Source of the DNA: Agriotes lineatus
Taxonomy: Eukaryota; Arthropoda; Insecta; Coleoptera; Elateridae
Direction of reading: 5' to 3'
Length of the DNA stretch: 64,000 nucleotides
Assembly (NCBI GenBank): GCA_940337035.1
Contig: CALNHX010000286.1
Span: 1-64,000 of the forward strand
Position 1 is the first letter of the stretch. The number at the start of each line of letters is the position of its first letter. The notes beneath the pieces were generated by a model. It did not search any database and was not told the DNA's origin. It saw nothing but the letters and a program-made list of their open reading frames with translations. This document shows, one piece after another, positions 20,550 to 30,649 of the stretch. The position numbers and the translations under genes are program-made.

Positions 20550-20765
20550 CAAATAGAACGCCTATTAAATAAAAACTGTTTCAGCAGCCAAACGGAGCTG
20601 CGACCCTCTGCGCCTTGAAACCTCGATCGGTTAGGCAACCACTTTGACAGCCTCCAGAATGTTCCGATGCCCTCTGCGCCTTAAAACCTCGATCGGTTAG
20701 GCAACCACTCTGACACCTTCCAGGGCTGGGTACAGTTTTTATTTAATACGCGTTCTATTTGAAAA
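20550..20765. mobile_element. Small TIR element with 39-bp near-perfect TIRs
   Basis: ACCGTTTTTCAAATAGAACG, then TATTAAATAAAAACTGT, at 20550-20588 recurs inverted at 20727-20765 with about one mismatch. Inside are two direct copies of a block of about 58 bp starting CCCTCTGCGCCTT and containing CTCGATCGGTTAGGCAACC (about 20604-20657 and 20669-20722). Confidence 0.8.
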
Positions 20766-20904
20766 ACGGTCTTTTTTGTTTTTTTAAATGAGACATTTGT
20801 CTCACTGGATTGCTTGTTTCTAACTAATAGTAAAAACAAGATGCAACTGATTGCTGTTATTATGGTACACTTACAGCAAGCTGGCTGCAATAGTTATTTT
20901 TATT

Positions 20905-21025
20905 ACAAGCGTCGAAAGTAGCAAATATCGTGCGAGTGTTGATTAGACAAACGAGGGCGTAGCGAAGCGAAGCCCGAGTGGATCTAAAACACGAGCACAG
21001 ATATTTGCACTTTCGGGCGAGTTAT
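20905..21025. repeat. Foldback with a GGCGTAGCGAAGCGAAGCC core
   Basis: The left arm (GCGTCGAAAGTAGCAAATAT..GTGCGAGTGTT) and right arm (ACACGAGCAC..ATATTTGCACTTTCGGGCG) are inverted with mismatches around an ACGAGGGCGTAGCGAAG core. It interrupts the nuclease-like gene. Confidence 0.75.
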
Positions 21026-21034
21026 GAACACTAT

Positions 21035-21384
21035 TTTTTAGACGACCACTCAAAGTAAATTCTATTTTTAAGAATTGTTTTTATTTCGCAAAATTGATTG
21101 TTATATTATTATTGGTACAATTATAAAAAATTAGAGCTTGTTGGAAGCAGAGCAACGAATAAAGCAAAAGCGTCTGTATTATTTGAATCACGCTTTGCCG
21201 AATTGTGTGACAAACGTCAAAGTGACGTTTGTTGCACAATTAAGCAGGCCGTGATTTGAATAACTTTGTGCCGTTACGATATGACTAGTACGATATAATA
21301 TCGTGCTAGTGTATGAAATTGTCAACTTCCTGTAGTAGGCTGCTGTCGCGGTAATGTTACTTTCATGTGTGGTCGTCTAAAAAG
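21035..21384. mobile_element. MITE with TTAGACGACCAC ends
   Basis: TTTTTTAGACGACCACTC at 21035-21052 and its inverse GTGTGGTCGTCTAAAAA ending about 21384, each with an AAAGTAA block inside. The interior holds a further palindrome around GTGTGACAAACGTCA (about 21190-21270). Confidence 0.7.
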
Positions 21385-21713
21385 TAATTTAGGCAGAAGG
21401 TGATGCTGATACCTTGATCGTTTTTACTACAATTGATGAGTCAAAAAAGGAATAAGAGGATATCGTGATTAGCAATGACACCGATTTATTGGTGTTGTTG
21501 ATTGTTTATGTCTATGCTCCAGCCAATAAACAGTTGAAGATGGCTGTACCGAAAAACGGTAACCAAGAAGAAAAAGTTAACTGCTTTGGAGACATTCAGC
21601 GTGGTATCGGCGAAATGAAGGATGTTCTCTTGACAGTTTACATTTAATTTATAATAAAAATGGTTTTATTCATTTTTGCATTACAGTTTCCAGTTAGCTT
21701 ACATAGAAACAAT

Positions 21714-21740
21714 TGTATGTATGTATGTATGTATGTACGT
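21714..21740 (+). repeat. GTAT microsatellite
   Basis: About six tandem GTAT units, the last ones interrupted. Confidence 0.9.
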
Positions 21741-22094
21741 CTATGTGTATGTATCTGATAATATACCTACATTACTCCCTTCCTTTGTCGTTTTTATCTC
21801 TATTTTGCCTATATTTTCTTTTGAATAAGTCATCATACCGTTTTCCCCCTTCTCAATTGTGCTTTTATAATTATGCCTACTTAAATTACCTCCATCTTTT
21901 GTCATATTTTCATAAAAAGATAAAATCATGTGGATGGAATTAAAACAAGGTTAGCTACAAGCTTTATGTAATAAGTTTTAATACAAAAAATAGTGGAAAT
22001 TGTTTTTCTTCACAATACATGCTTTTCAGTAAATTCAATGAAAAGTGCTATGTACAGCGTACGAGGTAGTTACATAAGAATAAATAACAGCAAT

Positions 22095-24080
22095 CAGTAA
22101 CCTAAAACTCTTCAAGCTCTTTTTCATCTTGAAGATTATCTCCATCGATGCCGTCACTGTCACCAATCGTTTTCCAACCCAATTTTAGTGGACATTTATT
22201 GACATTGAGCCATTGCTGCACTTGTTAGTAAACTATAAGAGTGTTGTTATGCAGCTGTTGAAGTGGAAGAAAGTACAGCCAACTTGAAATTTGTGTGTAC
22301 ATGCTCCTTTGCGATGATCTGCAAGTAACATTGATTGCGCAGAGTATCCAAATTATCTGCATTTGTTGATGCAAATATCGAAAGGAAGAAATAGTTTCCA
22401 GCATCAGCTACTGCATCTGGGTCTGCATTTGAGTTGTTAAAAGTCAAGAGCTTTGTATAGAGCACCGTGCCACATTGCACTTTTTTAAAAGGCGTTAGTT
22501 TTCTCTTTCTATTAATCGAAGAACGAGACCATCCTTCATTTCCCCAATATCACGCTGAATGTCTCCAATGCAGTAAACTTTTTCTTCTTGGCTACATTTC
22601 TTCGGTACAGCCCTCTTCAACTGTTTGTTGGTTAGAGCATGAACAACCAACAGGACTAATAAATCGGTGTCATTGCTAATCAGACAGCCTCGTTTTCCTT
22701 TTTTGATTTGTCAATTGTAATAAAAACTATCAAGGTGTTTGCCTGAATTACTTTGCAGCCAGCTTGCTGTAAGTGTACCGTGATAAGAACAATCAGTTGC
22801 ATCTTGTTCTTACTACTAGAAATTCTGCTTGTCCAAGGGTGACATTAATTGCATCTTCCACTTTCACTTCAACATGTGTACTAGTAAGCATGGGTCACAC
22901 GATCATTTTTTTGCATCAAATTTGCTTGTCAAACATTTTCCGTGACGTCATACAACAATGTTTGATTCTCTCTATCAAACAGGGTGGTCACACCATAAAA
23001 CTTGTTATGCTACTATTAGAATCAGCTGTTATTGTGAGGTTATGGTTTGCTGTAAAGGCACGAATTGTTAACGTTTATTACTTCCTTTTACAATAAAGGA
23101 AGTACATATTGGCTTCACCCCAAAAATTCGAAATTGAGTTTTCAACAGATCTTCACGTTTTAGACTCCCCTGAACCCAAAAAACATATTTTTTTCATTGG
23201 TCTGCCTGCCTGTCAAGAGAATATCTCAAAAACGAAAAGAGGTATGGCGTTGAAACTTCATATATAAGTTTTGTGTACTGTGTAGACGCGACAGCAAGCT
23301 TTTGAAGAAAATCGCATAACCGGAAGTAGGTGTTTACTCTTGTGATTTTTCAGTTTTTTTCGATTTTTTCAAAAACGGCTCTAACGATTTTTTTCAAACT
23401 TCACATTTTTATTACATTTTTAATGTGTATTGATGTGAGATAGGTGATTTTCCAGTTGAATATTTCTAAAATGGGTTTCTTTTGTTTTTTTTTCTATTTT
23501 TTTTATTAACTCCTATTTTAAATAAATCACCCGGTATATTATTACATTTAAACTTTTAAATATAGTCACCAACACAATTTCAAAAACCGACACGAATATG
23601 AGACAAAGCTTCATTCCGTGCTAGCTTGTTATGATAGCTGGGGTCTTTTACGAAATACAAGACCTCCTCTTGTTGATAGGCTTCTATTAGGGCCGACACT
23701 TGCTCACGCGTCCAAGACATGGCTATTTTTGAAGTAAAAATGCGTTCTTAACCTAAAAACCCTGAACCGTGAAATACCACTTTCACGCACTGCGCAGAAT
23801 CGCGTGAAAAAGTTGCACCTAAATAGAGCCCGTCCTATTTTTTTAGAAATGTTTGACAACTATGAGGCTGACGTCATGAAATACGTCATCATTGGTGTAT
23901 GACAAGCAAATTTGATGCAAAAAATGATTGTGTGACCCATGCTGTAGATGATATGCGCAAATGTTGTTCGTCTTTTGTGCTGGGTTCTTCACCATAACCA
24001 TCTTAACTCTTTATATAATACACATACAGTTCAAAGGCGTGCATGCTTTTTTTGGGAAAACAGAAAAAGTTACATTTTTA
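22095..24080 (-). pseudogene. XPG/PIN-like nuclease gene remnant, minus-strand copy
   Basis: Reading 24080 down to 22095, homologous segments of the plus copy appear in the same order, split by the Harbinger insertion at 22887-23943: EPSTKDEQHLR-type sequence; KNKMQLIVLI and VHLQQAGCKVIQ; TLIVFITID, where the acidic GDAD present in the plus copy is missing; an NDTDLL-type block in a shifted frame; then EEKVYCIGDIQRDIGEMKDG. This copy reaches further downstream: ADAGNYFFLSIFASTNADNL, LRNQCYLQIIA, FKLAVLSSTSTAA and an acidic C-terminus near 22100. No CXC cluster follows, unlike the 8.3-9.4 kb copy. Multiple stops. Confidence 0.55.
22887..23943 (-). mobile_element. PIF/Harbinger-like element with a MADF-type ORF remnant
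   Basis: The ends AGCATGGGTCACAC..ATCATTTT and GCATCAAATTTGCTTGTCA form TIRs of about 44 bp (22887 onward; inverse ending 23943), flanked by GTA on both sides (22884-22886, 23944-23946). Comparison with the intact inverted gene copy near 20300 confirms the site. At about 23720-23590 the minus strand encodes MSWTREQVSALIEAYQQEEV with VKDPSYHNKLARNEAL, a Myb/SANT-like MADF start such as Harbinger elements use as their second protein. No DDE transposase is present, so it is non-autonomous. AT-rich filler near 23090-23320 recalls dispersed insect repeats. Confidence 0.7.
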
Positions 24081-24551
24081 CCCCCTCCATATCTTCGTAA
24101 TCCTCTACTGGACCACAAAAATGCATAAGATCATTTATTGTAAATTAAATGTAGATTAGTTTTGTATAAGATAAAGTTTGCGCTAAACCTCATAGTAAAC
24201 GAGATATTTGCGAGAAACTGTTGAAACTTACCATTTTACCACCAAATTATTGAGAGATTATACTATAAAATAAATATATTAGATTGCCTAATTATCATTA
24301 TTCTAAAGGCTAATGCAAAAAATACAAAGTTTTTAAACAAAGGAAATAGATATTAAGTTCGCCAGAACAAAGAAAAGCTGAAGAGAGAAAGAATGCTGAT
24401 CCAAATATAGTATGTACATATATTTTTCTTATAATGGACTTGCTTGTAATCGATTCTCGTTAGCATTGGACCGATTACCAAAGTCCCAACTAAAGAGTCA
24501 TTTAAATGTAACGTTTGTAAACACCTGTTTCATCATTTTCTTACTCCGTAA

Positions 24552-25340
24552 TTAGGATGAATATATGTTTCGTCTAGGAACGGAACAGGTTTTTTTCGCA
24601 CCTAATTCTTTGATTTCTTTTATTTTCCTTAAATACCTAAAACGCCAAGCTACAATGTCACTCCTTTCCATGAGCAATTTTCCTTTGTCACATTTATTAT
24701 TATGAAAACCTATTTCGTTTAGATGCTTTCTCAAAGTTTCTCGACCACCATTATAGTTAACTTTCTCATTCATTCTGTTTACGAATACATTTCGACTCGC
24801 TACCTTGTGCTCCACAGTGAACATTTCATGAACTGTTCCTCGCAAGACTCCCAAATCAAAATCGTCGAGAACGATTTTCTTAGAGCCTTCCTTGAGTTTA
24901 TTCTACTTCGGAGATGTTAAGGAAGTAGTGCCTGGAAGAAGTAAGGACTAAAGTATTATCTGCATTATGTTTTTAAATGAGAATGCTGAAAAATTATATT
25001 GTAATGTTTAAGAATTACCTGTTATAACATCATCATCATTATCATCATCATAGAACAGCAGTGTCCATTGTAGTTCCGCTCCTCTTGCAAAATCGTCCTT
25101 CCAACGTGCTCTCGGTCTTCATCTATCACGCCTGTTCGAGGGCTCCAAATGGTCGTTGTAACATACTCATTAGAAACTTTCTTTATCAGAAAGGTTGATT
25201 TTCCAGTTGCTGCGGCTGCTATTTCTGTAGATTGCTCTACGAGAAATATCAACGTTCCAGAAGTCTTCTTGTTCATCAAAAAAGTCTATGACATTTGCAA
25301 TAATACTTATTTCTGAAATCACAAGCTGTCTTGCTTTATA
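24552..25340 (-). pseudogene. DDE_3-type transposase remnant (IS630-Tc1-mariner superfamily)
   Basis: The minus-strand frame 24854-24552 reads GVLRGTVHEMFTVEHKVASR, GGRETLRKHLNEIGFH, KLLMERSDIVAWRFRYLRKI, then a shifted RNIYSS where relatives have a D-E-T-Y-I-H-type catalytic block. This is the region between the helix-turn-helix and first catalytic Asp in insect DDE_3 transposases. Upstream, 25330-25190 gives VIDFFDEQED and TEIAAAATGKSTFLIKKVSN, which fits the N-terminal helix-turn-helix. Between them a microsatellite (25026-25052) and a WSPRTG-containing stretch intervene; that stretch could instead be an RTE-type retrotransposon end. The C-terminal catalytic part is absent. Confidence 0.55.
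25026..25053 (+). repeat. CAT trinucleotide microsatellite
   Basis: Imperfect CAT/CATTAT tandem run of about 27 bases. Confidence 0.85.
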
Positions 25341-25344
25341 GCGC

Positions 25345-26495
25345 ATTGTAATCCTATGTAAAAAGGAATTTAGTATTACATAAATATATAATTGTAGTTT
25401 AAGGTAGCATTTTAGAAAGCATTTAATACTTACGATTTGATGTTATACAAGCAAGCCGTCCAAAATTAAACAAAGAATAGGTAAACAATAACAGAACTAA
25501 CGAAGAAAAGCAATACTAACAAAAATTAACAATGAACAACAAAACTAATGACAACAGCACTAAAATAAACTGGAAATTAGACACTTCTATCTGACGCAAT
25601 TGCAGCAATTGCGAAGTGGCGTTTATGTTATTTGTTTGAATGTACCGCTCCGCAAAGCTTGCTTTTTATTGGTTCTCTAGTTTTCTTTACTGGATTTTTA
25701 GATTTAGTTCACATATTTTCCGGGGCTTTTGTGTGCTTGGTGGTACTGTACCTATATGTATTACAACCATTATTTCAGTAACTATGGTGATATCGATTAT
25801 ACAAACCTTTGTCTAACCGGGATAATACCAATATTTGTATAATCGCGGTTATTAAAATCACATAGCCTTGGAAAAATGTGACAGATGCTAAAAACAATAA
25901 TAAAACCACATAAACAAATTTAAAATTTGACAAATAAACCCAAAATTATTAATTTATGAATCTTCTGTTTACTTTTTATTTTACTTAGTTTTTTACTCAT
26001 GGTTAGTCTACCCATAGGCCAAGCTTGGGATGGGCAAGGGGGGCAGTGCCTCCCCCACCCCCAAATTATGGCTTAAAGTGTAAGCGCAGCATTCTTTTGT
26101 ATTGTTGGTGGGACAAATTTTGTGGAAGCCCTTTTTGACAGTTGGTATTTTTGTGTGTGCTAGATTCAGTTTTGATTTTGTCCCCTCAAAGTGATGCTCC
26201 AAGTTACGTCCATGAATGTACTTGTATACAATCTGACAATCGTGATGTTTCACTCAATACGTCTTGTATAATCGCTTATTTTCGATTATCTACTTGTTAT
26301 AATATGATTATACAACTCATTATAAATTTGGCCAATAGTAATTGAGAATTTTACTTAGTTACAAGGTATAGATAAACGGATATACCCTTGACGACGTGGT
26401 ATAATCACTTCGGTGTTTCGGTGGGTCCAACAAAGCAAAAATAATAGATAATAATAATCTAGAGCCATGATGTAATAACTGTCTATTGCAAATTC
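25345..26495. other. No recognised gene
   Basis: AT-rich sequence. A C/G-run segment at about 26020-26060 (GGGCAAGGGGGGCAGTGCC) resembles the GC-rich end of some DNA transposons, but no partner repeat was found. A short minus frame at 26008-26253 has no recognised domain. Confidence 0.4.
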
Positions 26496-26501
26496 GAGGT
26501 T

Positions 26502-26549
26502 AGGTTTTGCGTCAGTTTTGACACAAACTGACGCAAAACCTAACCTGAT
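26502..26549. repeat. Perfect 21-bp-arm palindrome
   Basis: GGTTAGGTTTTGCGTCAG, then TTT, and its exact inverse flank a 6-base centre. The same repeat, degenerate, occurs at 11060-11150, and both are followed by GAATTTGACATAGACTTACAG. Confidence 0.9.
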
Positions 26550-26599
26550 AACGTCGAATTTGACATAGACTTACAGTGCCACCAACATAAACAGTGCAC

Positions 26600-27505
26600 T
26601 AACACAAACAGTGCAACCTAAGAAATAAAATAATTTATTATTATCGGTCTATTCATTATATAATCGTACGAATACCACTCCAGCAATTGAAAATAATGAT
26701 TATTTTCGATGCTCTTGTGATATTATAACTGATTATTTACTTAGTTTTAACCTTATTATATATAATAAAATAAACAACTGCAAAAGGAAAACTATGTCTG
26801 GCGCCTATTAATTGGACCACCAACGGCATCACTTCGCTTTGGTATGGTGCATGCTATCCGGCAGAAAAACATACACTGCCGCGTAGTCTTTTTGGGTGTT
26901 GAAGCGCTCCGGCGGCCGCTCGTTCGGGCGAGCTGCGGATGTAACTAACTCGAAAGCTATTTTGATATATACTCCAGCGATGAAAGCTTATTATTTTTTC
27001 CCAATTCGTTGGCTGCATTAATCGTGCTATCGCTTAGTAGTAGATTTGTTTGGTACAACAGATTTCGTGCTACCGCTCAAGGATTAAAGAATAACCCTCC
27101 TACATAAACCCACATATTACATTGGGCATAAGGCGTTGACAAACTTAATAATTATTTTTTGTAGAGATTAAAATTGGTGTCAGTTCAACAAATTCAAACT
27201 GAGACTACTGTGAGTTCCCTTTCTTTAGGTACTATATTTTGAATATTGCACTGTTAAAAACTGTGCAAAAGTCTCTTCAATTATTTTCATGAATACAATT
27301 CAATTCAATATATTGGTTTTTCCTCCGCCTAATTCCTAGAAAAAGTTAATTTTATAACGCGTCGCAAAACTTTCTCGTTTAGGTAGGCAAATATGGGCAT
27401 GGTGTTCTGAAGGTGGGCCGACATTAGTTTAGGGTTAGTTAGTATTTTTCAAAATTATGATACCTATCAATTAAACATATATTTAAGAATTTTAAGAATA
27501 ATTGG
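26600..27505. other. No recognised gene
   Basis: AT-rich, with one short GC-rich island at about 26900-26950 (GCTCCGGCGGCCGCTCGTTC..GGGCGAGC, partly self-complementary). No coding or repeat call beyond that. Confidence 0.4.
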
Positions 27506-27510
27506 GTATA

Positions 27511-28383
27511 CCGGGTGCTGACTTGCGCGACGCACCATAGGAATTTGCATAGTAAATTCTTTATGTTCAATTATTTGCCTCCCCTAATTATTTTACACTT
27601 AAAGTGTAAATGCATTTTTTGTAGAGAAAAAAATTCTGCATCCATTCATACTGTTGCTAACAAATTTTCATTTTCCAGAACCGAAGGAATGCAAAAAATC
27701 AAACTAGCATTTTTACAAAAATCAGTGATGCCATGGAATTATTGAAACAAGCCAATGGCAACGCAAGTGCATGGGGTGCGATCAATCCAGTCACTGCCGT
27801 CAGAAGATTAAACGTATTGTTGTTTTTCTCGTTTTGGTGTAAGTTCTGAACCTCATTACTGCACCTACAATTATTTAATAACCCGCCTGTAGTCTTAAAC
27901 TTAAAATGAATCAGTCTATTAATGGTTGTACTGTTTGGAATTTGCAGATATTTTACAATAAACAAGGAGCTTACTTAACGAACGTCCACCATACTCGTAA
28001 AACCATTTTTGTTATGGACAAGGTCTAGGTACCTTAGAGGCATTAAGCAGAACATAATTAATAATGAATTATTATAAACGTCAAACATCAATGACAAACA
28101 AACAAACCGCACATATTGTCGCGCCGCACGCATTTGCGGCATTGGCTTGTTTCAATAATTCCATGGCATCACTGATTTTTGTGAAATGCTAGTTTATTTT
28201 TTGCATCCCTTCGGTTCCGGAAAATGAAAAATTATTAGCAACAGTATGAATGGATGCAGTATTTTTTTCTCTACAAGAAATGCATTTACACTTTAACTCT
28301 AAAATAATTAGGGGAGCAAATAATTGAACATACAGAATTTACTATGCAAATTCCTATGGTGCGTCGCGCAAGTCAGCACCCGG
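27511..28383. mobile_element. DNA transposon with TIRs of about 275 bp, non-autonomous
   Basis: CCGGGTGCTGACTTGCGCGA at 27511 is repeated inverted at the right end (28383). Inversion continues through GCACCATAGGAATTTGCATA, the AAAGTGTAAATGCATT block, CAGAACCGAAGG..TGCAAAAAAT and ATGCCATGGAATTATTGAAA, to about 27785 / 28110. Both ends are flanked by TATA (27507-27510, 28384-28387), which is a 4-bp duplication or a TA duplication with one extra pair. The interior (27790-28100) shows no transposase. Superfamily not assigned. Confidence 0.8.
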
Positions 28384-28389
28384 TATAAT

Positions 28390-30290
28390 GTAGACTAAGA
28401 ACAATATGAAAACTACACAAAACTTTTATGTAGTAATACTAGTATAAGGTAATACTGAAAACCGGGACATTACACAATATTCACATGAATTGTTTTTTTG
28501 TTGTCCCCGTGGCTCTATCCTGCGCAGGCTGCAGCCGTTAGTAACCTTGTGGTAAAAAGTAGGGTGACCACCTATCAATTTAAACAACCCTGCGATCCTT
28601 CGTGAGTAAATAAAGGTTTTCTTCAATGAGAAATACAGAATGTTTATAGAAAATAAAACGCAAGCAGATAAAGCAATGCTTTTATTTCTTACTATTAATT
28701 TATGAACAATTAGTTACTACGCGACAATACAAATAAACGACAAGTGGCTTATAAACAAACAAAATTGCTTCACTTACGTTTAATCCTATCCAGTTACAGG
28801 TACGTATAGGTCTCCGAAGCGAGTGGTTTCGTAACACTGAAGTAAAGATTCGAACACCCAATACAAGATATAGACGTTATTTCACGACGGAAACAATGTA
28901 TGCGCACAAAATTGAACTAGCAGGCTACAAGGAGCAAGAGCTGTTCACTCTTCGACAGTTGGAGACTAATTAATTTTAGGAACAACGGACGTTTTTCGGG
29001 GTTGAACGAATGGACTCTAAGATTTTTAGGGTTTCTAGGAAAGACGACGCACATGCTGGAATACAGGATCCACTACAAAATATTAATTTAAACTAAAACG
29101 CGAATCGTAAACTTTAACTACACGCTACAAGCAAACAAAAAATATTAATTAAAACTACAACTAATAATGTAAACGCGGCTTTTCCACTTCTTTATTAGGA
29201 AATTGCTCATTAAGCACTGTTTACTTGACTAGTAAATTCGTTGTTACAAACAGTGTTACGCAATGACTAACACGTATTCTTTTATTAGTTACAGTTAAAA
29301 TCAGCAATACGTTTGGTTACTATAGTTACGTAAATAATACAGTTGTTGTTTGTACGAAACGGGGTAGGGCTGTGACTGCAGCCGCCTAATTTTTAAGATG
29401 GTGTGGCAGTAATGATTTGGCTGTTAATAAACATTTCTTTTTCATTTAACGAAATGAGTTTGGTCGTAGAAAAACTATAGTACGCAACTCGAGCTAAAGA
29501 GCAATTACGCGCTACGCGGCTTGTGCGTAACTTTTCCAACTCGCTTGCAATATTCTTCCTACAGCTTTTGTTGCGTAATATACCATTATGTCATTTTAAG
29601 GCTTATTTAAGAAATGGTTTTTAATTTTTACGTACGGATTGCAGAAATTAAAATTAGCAACTCGTATACATTCTTTTATTAAAAATTCTTGACGGACAAA
29701 TATTTGGTTAAAAAATGTATTAGAAAACCTTTTTTACTTGAAAACTTTTTAGCTAGTTTTAGTTGTTTTTTTTTAACCAATAGTGTTTCTAGAAAACAAG
29801 GATTGCCAATTTCAACTCCATACAGCCATACACATTTTTTTTAAATCTTAAGTAAGTCTTCTATTGATGGACAATATCTCTCTGTCTGCGTAAATATCGA
29901 TAACGTTTTTTGTAGTTAAGAAAATAATAAAGACATTAATAATAATAGTAATAATTTGAATATCCGTTTGCAATTTTCAGTAAAATTACAAAAATGCAAT
30001 TTCAACCCCCCCCCCCCCCAAAGGTTGAAAATTGAACCTATGTTTAAATGAAACTTTTTTGTCAATTTGTGATGTAAAATTTTTCCTTAAAATAATATCA
30101 AGCATTTCTGTTGCACCATATACATACAGGGTCTTGGAATGATGCGGGGTGGAAGATATTTCTAAAAGTATGAGCCACATAACATTTGTTTAGATACAAG
30201 TTATAGGTACTAAATTGGTGCACATTAATGGAATGTCTTCATTGTACAAGGTGGCTCACAATAACGTGACGAACCAACCCTACTCTTTTT
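28390..30290. other. No recognised gene; foldback-like stretch and poly(C)
   Basis: AT-rich sequence. An imperfect inverted repeat lies at about 29475-29580 with a core of TACGCGCTACGCGGC. A run of 14 C is at 30006-30019. Short frames (for example 28426-28626 minus) have no known domain. Confidence 0.4.
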
Positions 30291-30299
30291 TAAATAAAA

Positions 30300-30640
30300 C
30301 TAGTGGACCCGTTGCAAAATATTTTGCAAGTTAGAAAATTTCTTTGTACGTGTGGCAGGATCCATTAGGTAAAACTTAAATTTTTCAGTTTTTAAAACTA
30401 CTCACACCTGATATTGCTACATATACTTGACCATGGCTAAATACTGGTTGTGGCAAATACGATATATTCCCACTTTATCCATAGTTTGTTCTTGTAATTT
30501 ATTAATTGTTATCGCAAATGATAGGCGTACAGGACAATTGCTTTTCCGAAGGCAAAATGGTAGTGCAAAATTAGAATGTGTTGATCTATATACAGTAATA
30601 ATACTCTTTTGCCTGGCTTGTGGCTTGTCCATTTAATACC
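30300..30640 (-). pseudogene. Helitron helicase C-terminal fragment A
   Basis: The minus frame from 30632 reads FALPFCLRKSNCPVRLSFAI, TINKLQEQTMDKVGIY and LAMVKYM. CPVRLxFAxTINKxQxQTxDKVGIY is the conserved motif near the C-terminus of the Pif1-like helicase in Helitron Rep-helicase proteins. The expected GQT reads EQT, and the downstream SHGQLYVA block is degraded. A related fragment is at 33740-34100; flanking ACCCGTTG..AAAATATTTTGCAA sequence is shared between the two, so they are copies of one element. Confidence 0.7.
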
Positions 30641-30649
30641 AAATCTAAG

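Larger units (their letters stand above)
20145..21640 (+). pseudogene. XPG/PIN-like nuclease gene remnant, plus-strand copy
   Basis: Plus-strand segments in order: EPSTKDEQHLRRSSTTTHVE with DTINVTLGQAE (about 20250-20350); KNKMQLIAV and VHLQQAGC (about 20837-20893); after two inserted repeats, AEGDADTLIVFTTID (about 21393-21440) and SNDTDLLVLL with VPKNGNQEEKVNCFGDIQRG (21469-21605). GDADT and NDTDLL have the acidic spacing expected of the XPG-I/FEN1-like metal-binding region, and I recognise the whole order from a multicopy animal TE-linked family that often ends in a CXC cluster. Stops and insertions break it. The nuclease role is inferred from motifs. Confidence 0.55.
19979..24244. mobile_element. 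Large inverted-repeat element with two opposed nuclease-like gene copies (Academ-like?)
   Basis: The outermost repeats begin GGTGGTAAGATG at about 19981 and end with the inverse CATTTTACCACC at about 24243. They continue through TTCAACAGTTT and CGCAAATATCTCGTT, AAACTTTA..TAGATTAA-type blocks and ATGCATTTTTGTGG. Inversion continues deep into the element, including gene segments: 20145-20350 matches the inverse of 22810-22880 plus 23950-24080, and 21440-21640 matches the inverse of 22500-22700. So the element is two half-elements in tail-to-tail orientation. Insertions inside are a MITE (20550-20765), a foldback (20905-21025), a second MITE (21035-21384) and a Harbinger element (22887-23943). 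Confidence 0.7.

Noticed and set aside
25022..25180. RTE-type retrotransposon 3' end (WSPRTG stretch plus CAT microsatellite)
   Set aside because: Only a short stretch resembles the family, and it lies between parts of a DDE transposase remnant; not enough to call separately.
26008..26253. 81-residue minus frame with CPTN and CCAY as a zinc-finger fragment
   Set aside because: Cysteine and histidine spacing does not fit a known finger, and the frame begins and ends in repeat-like DNA.
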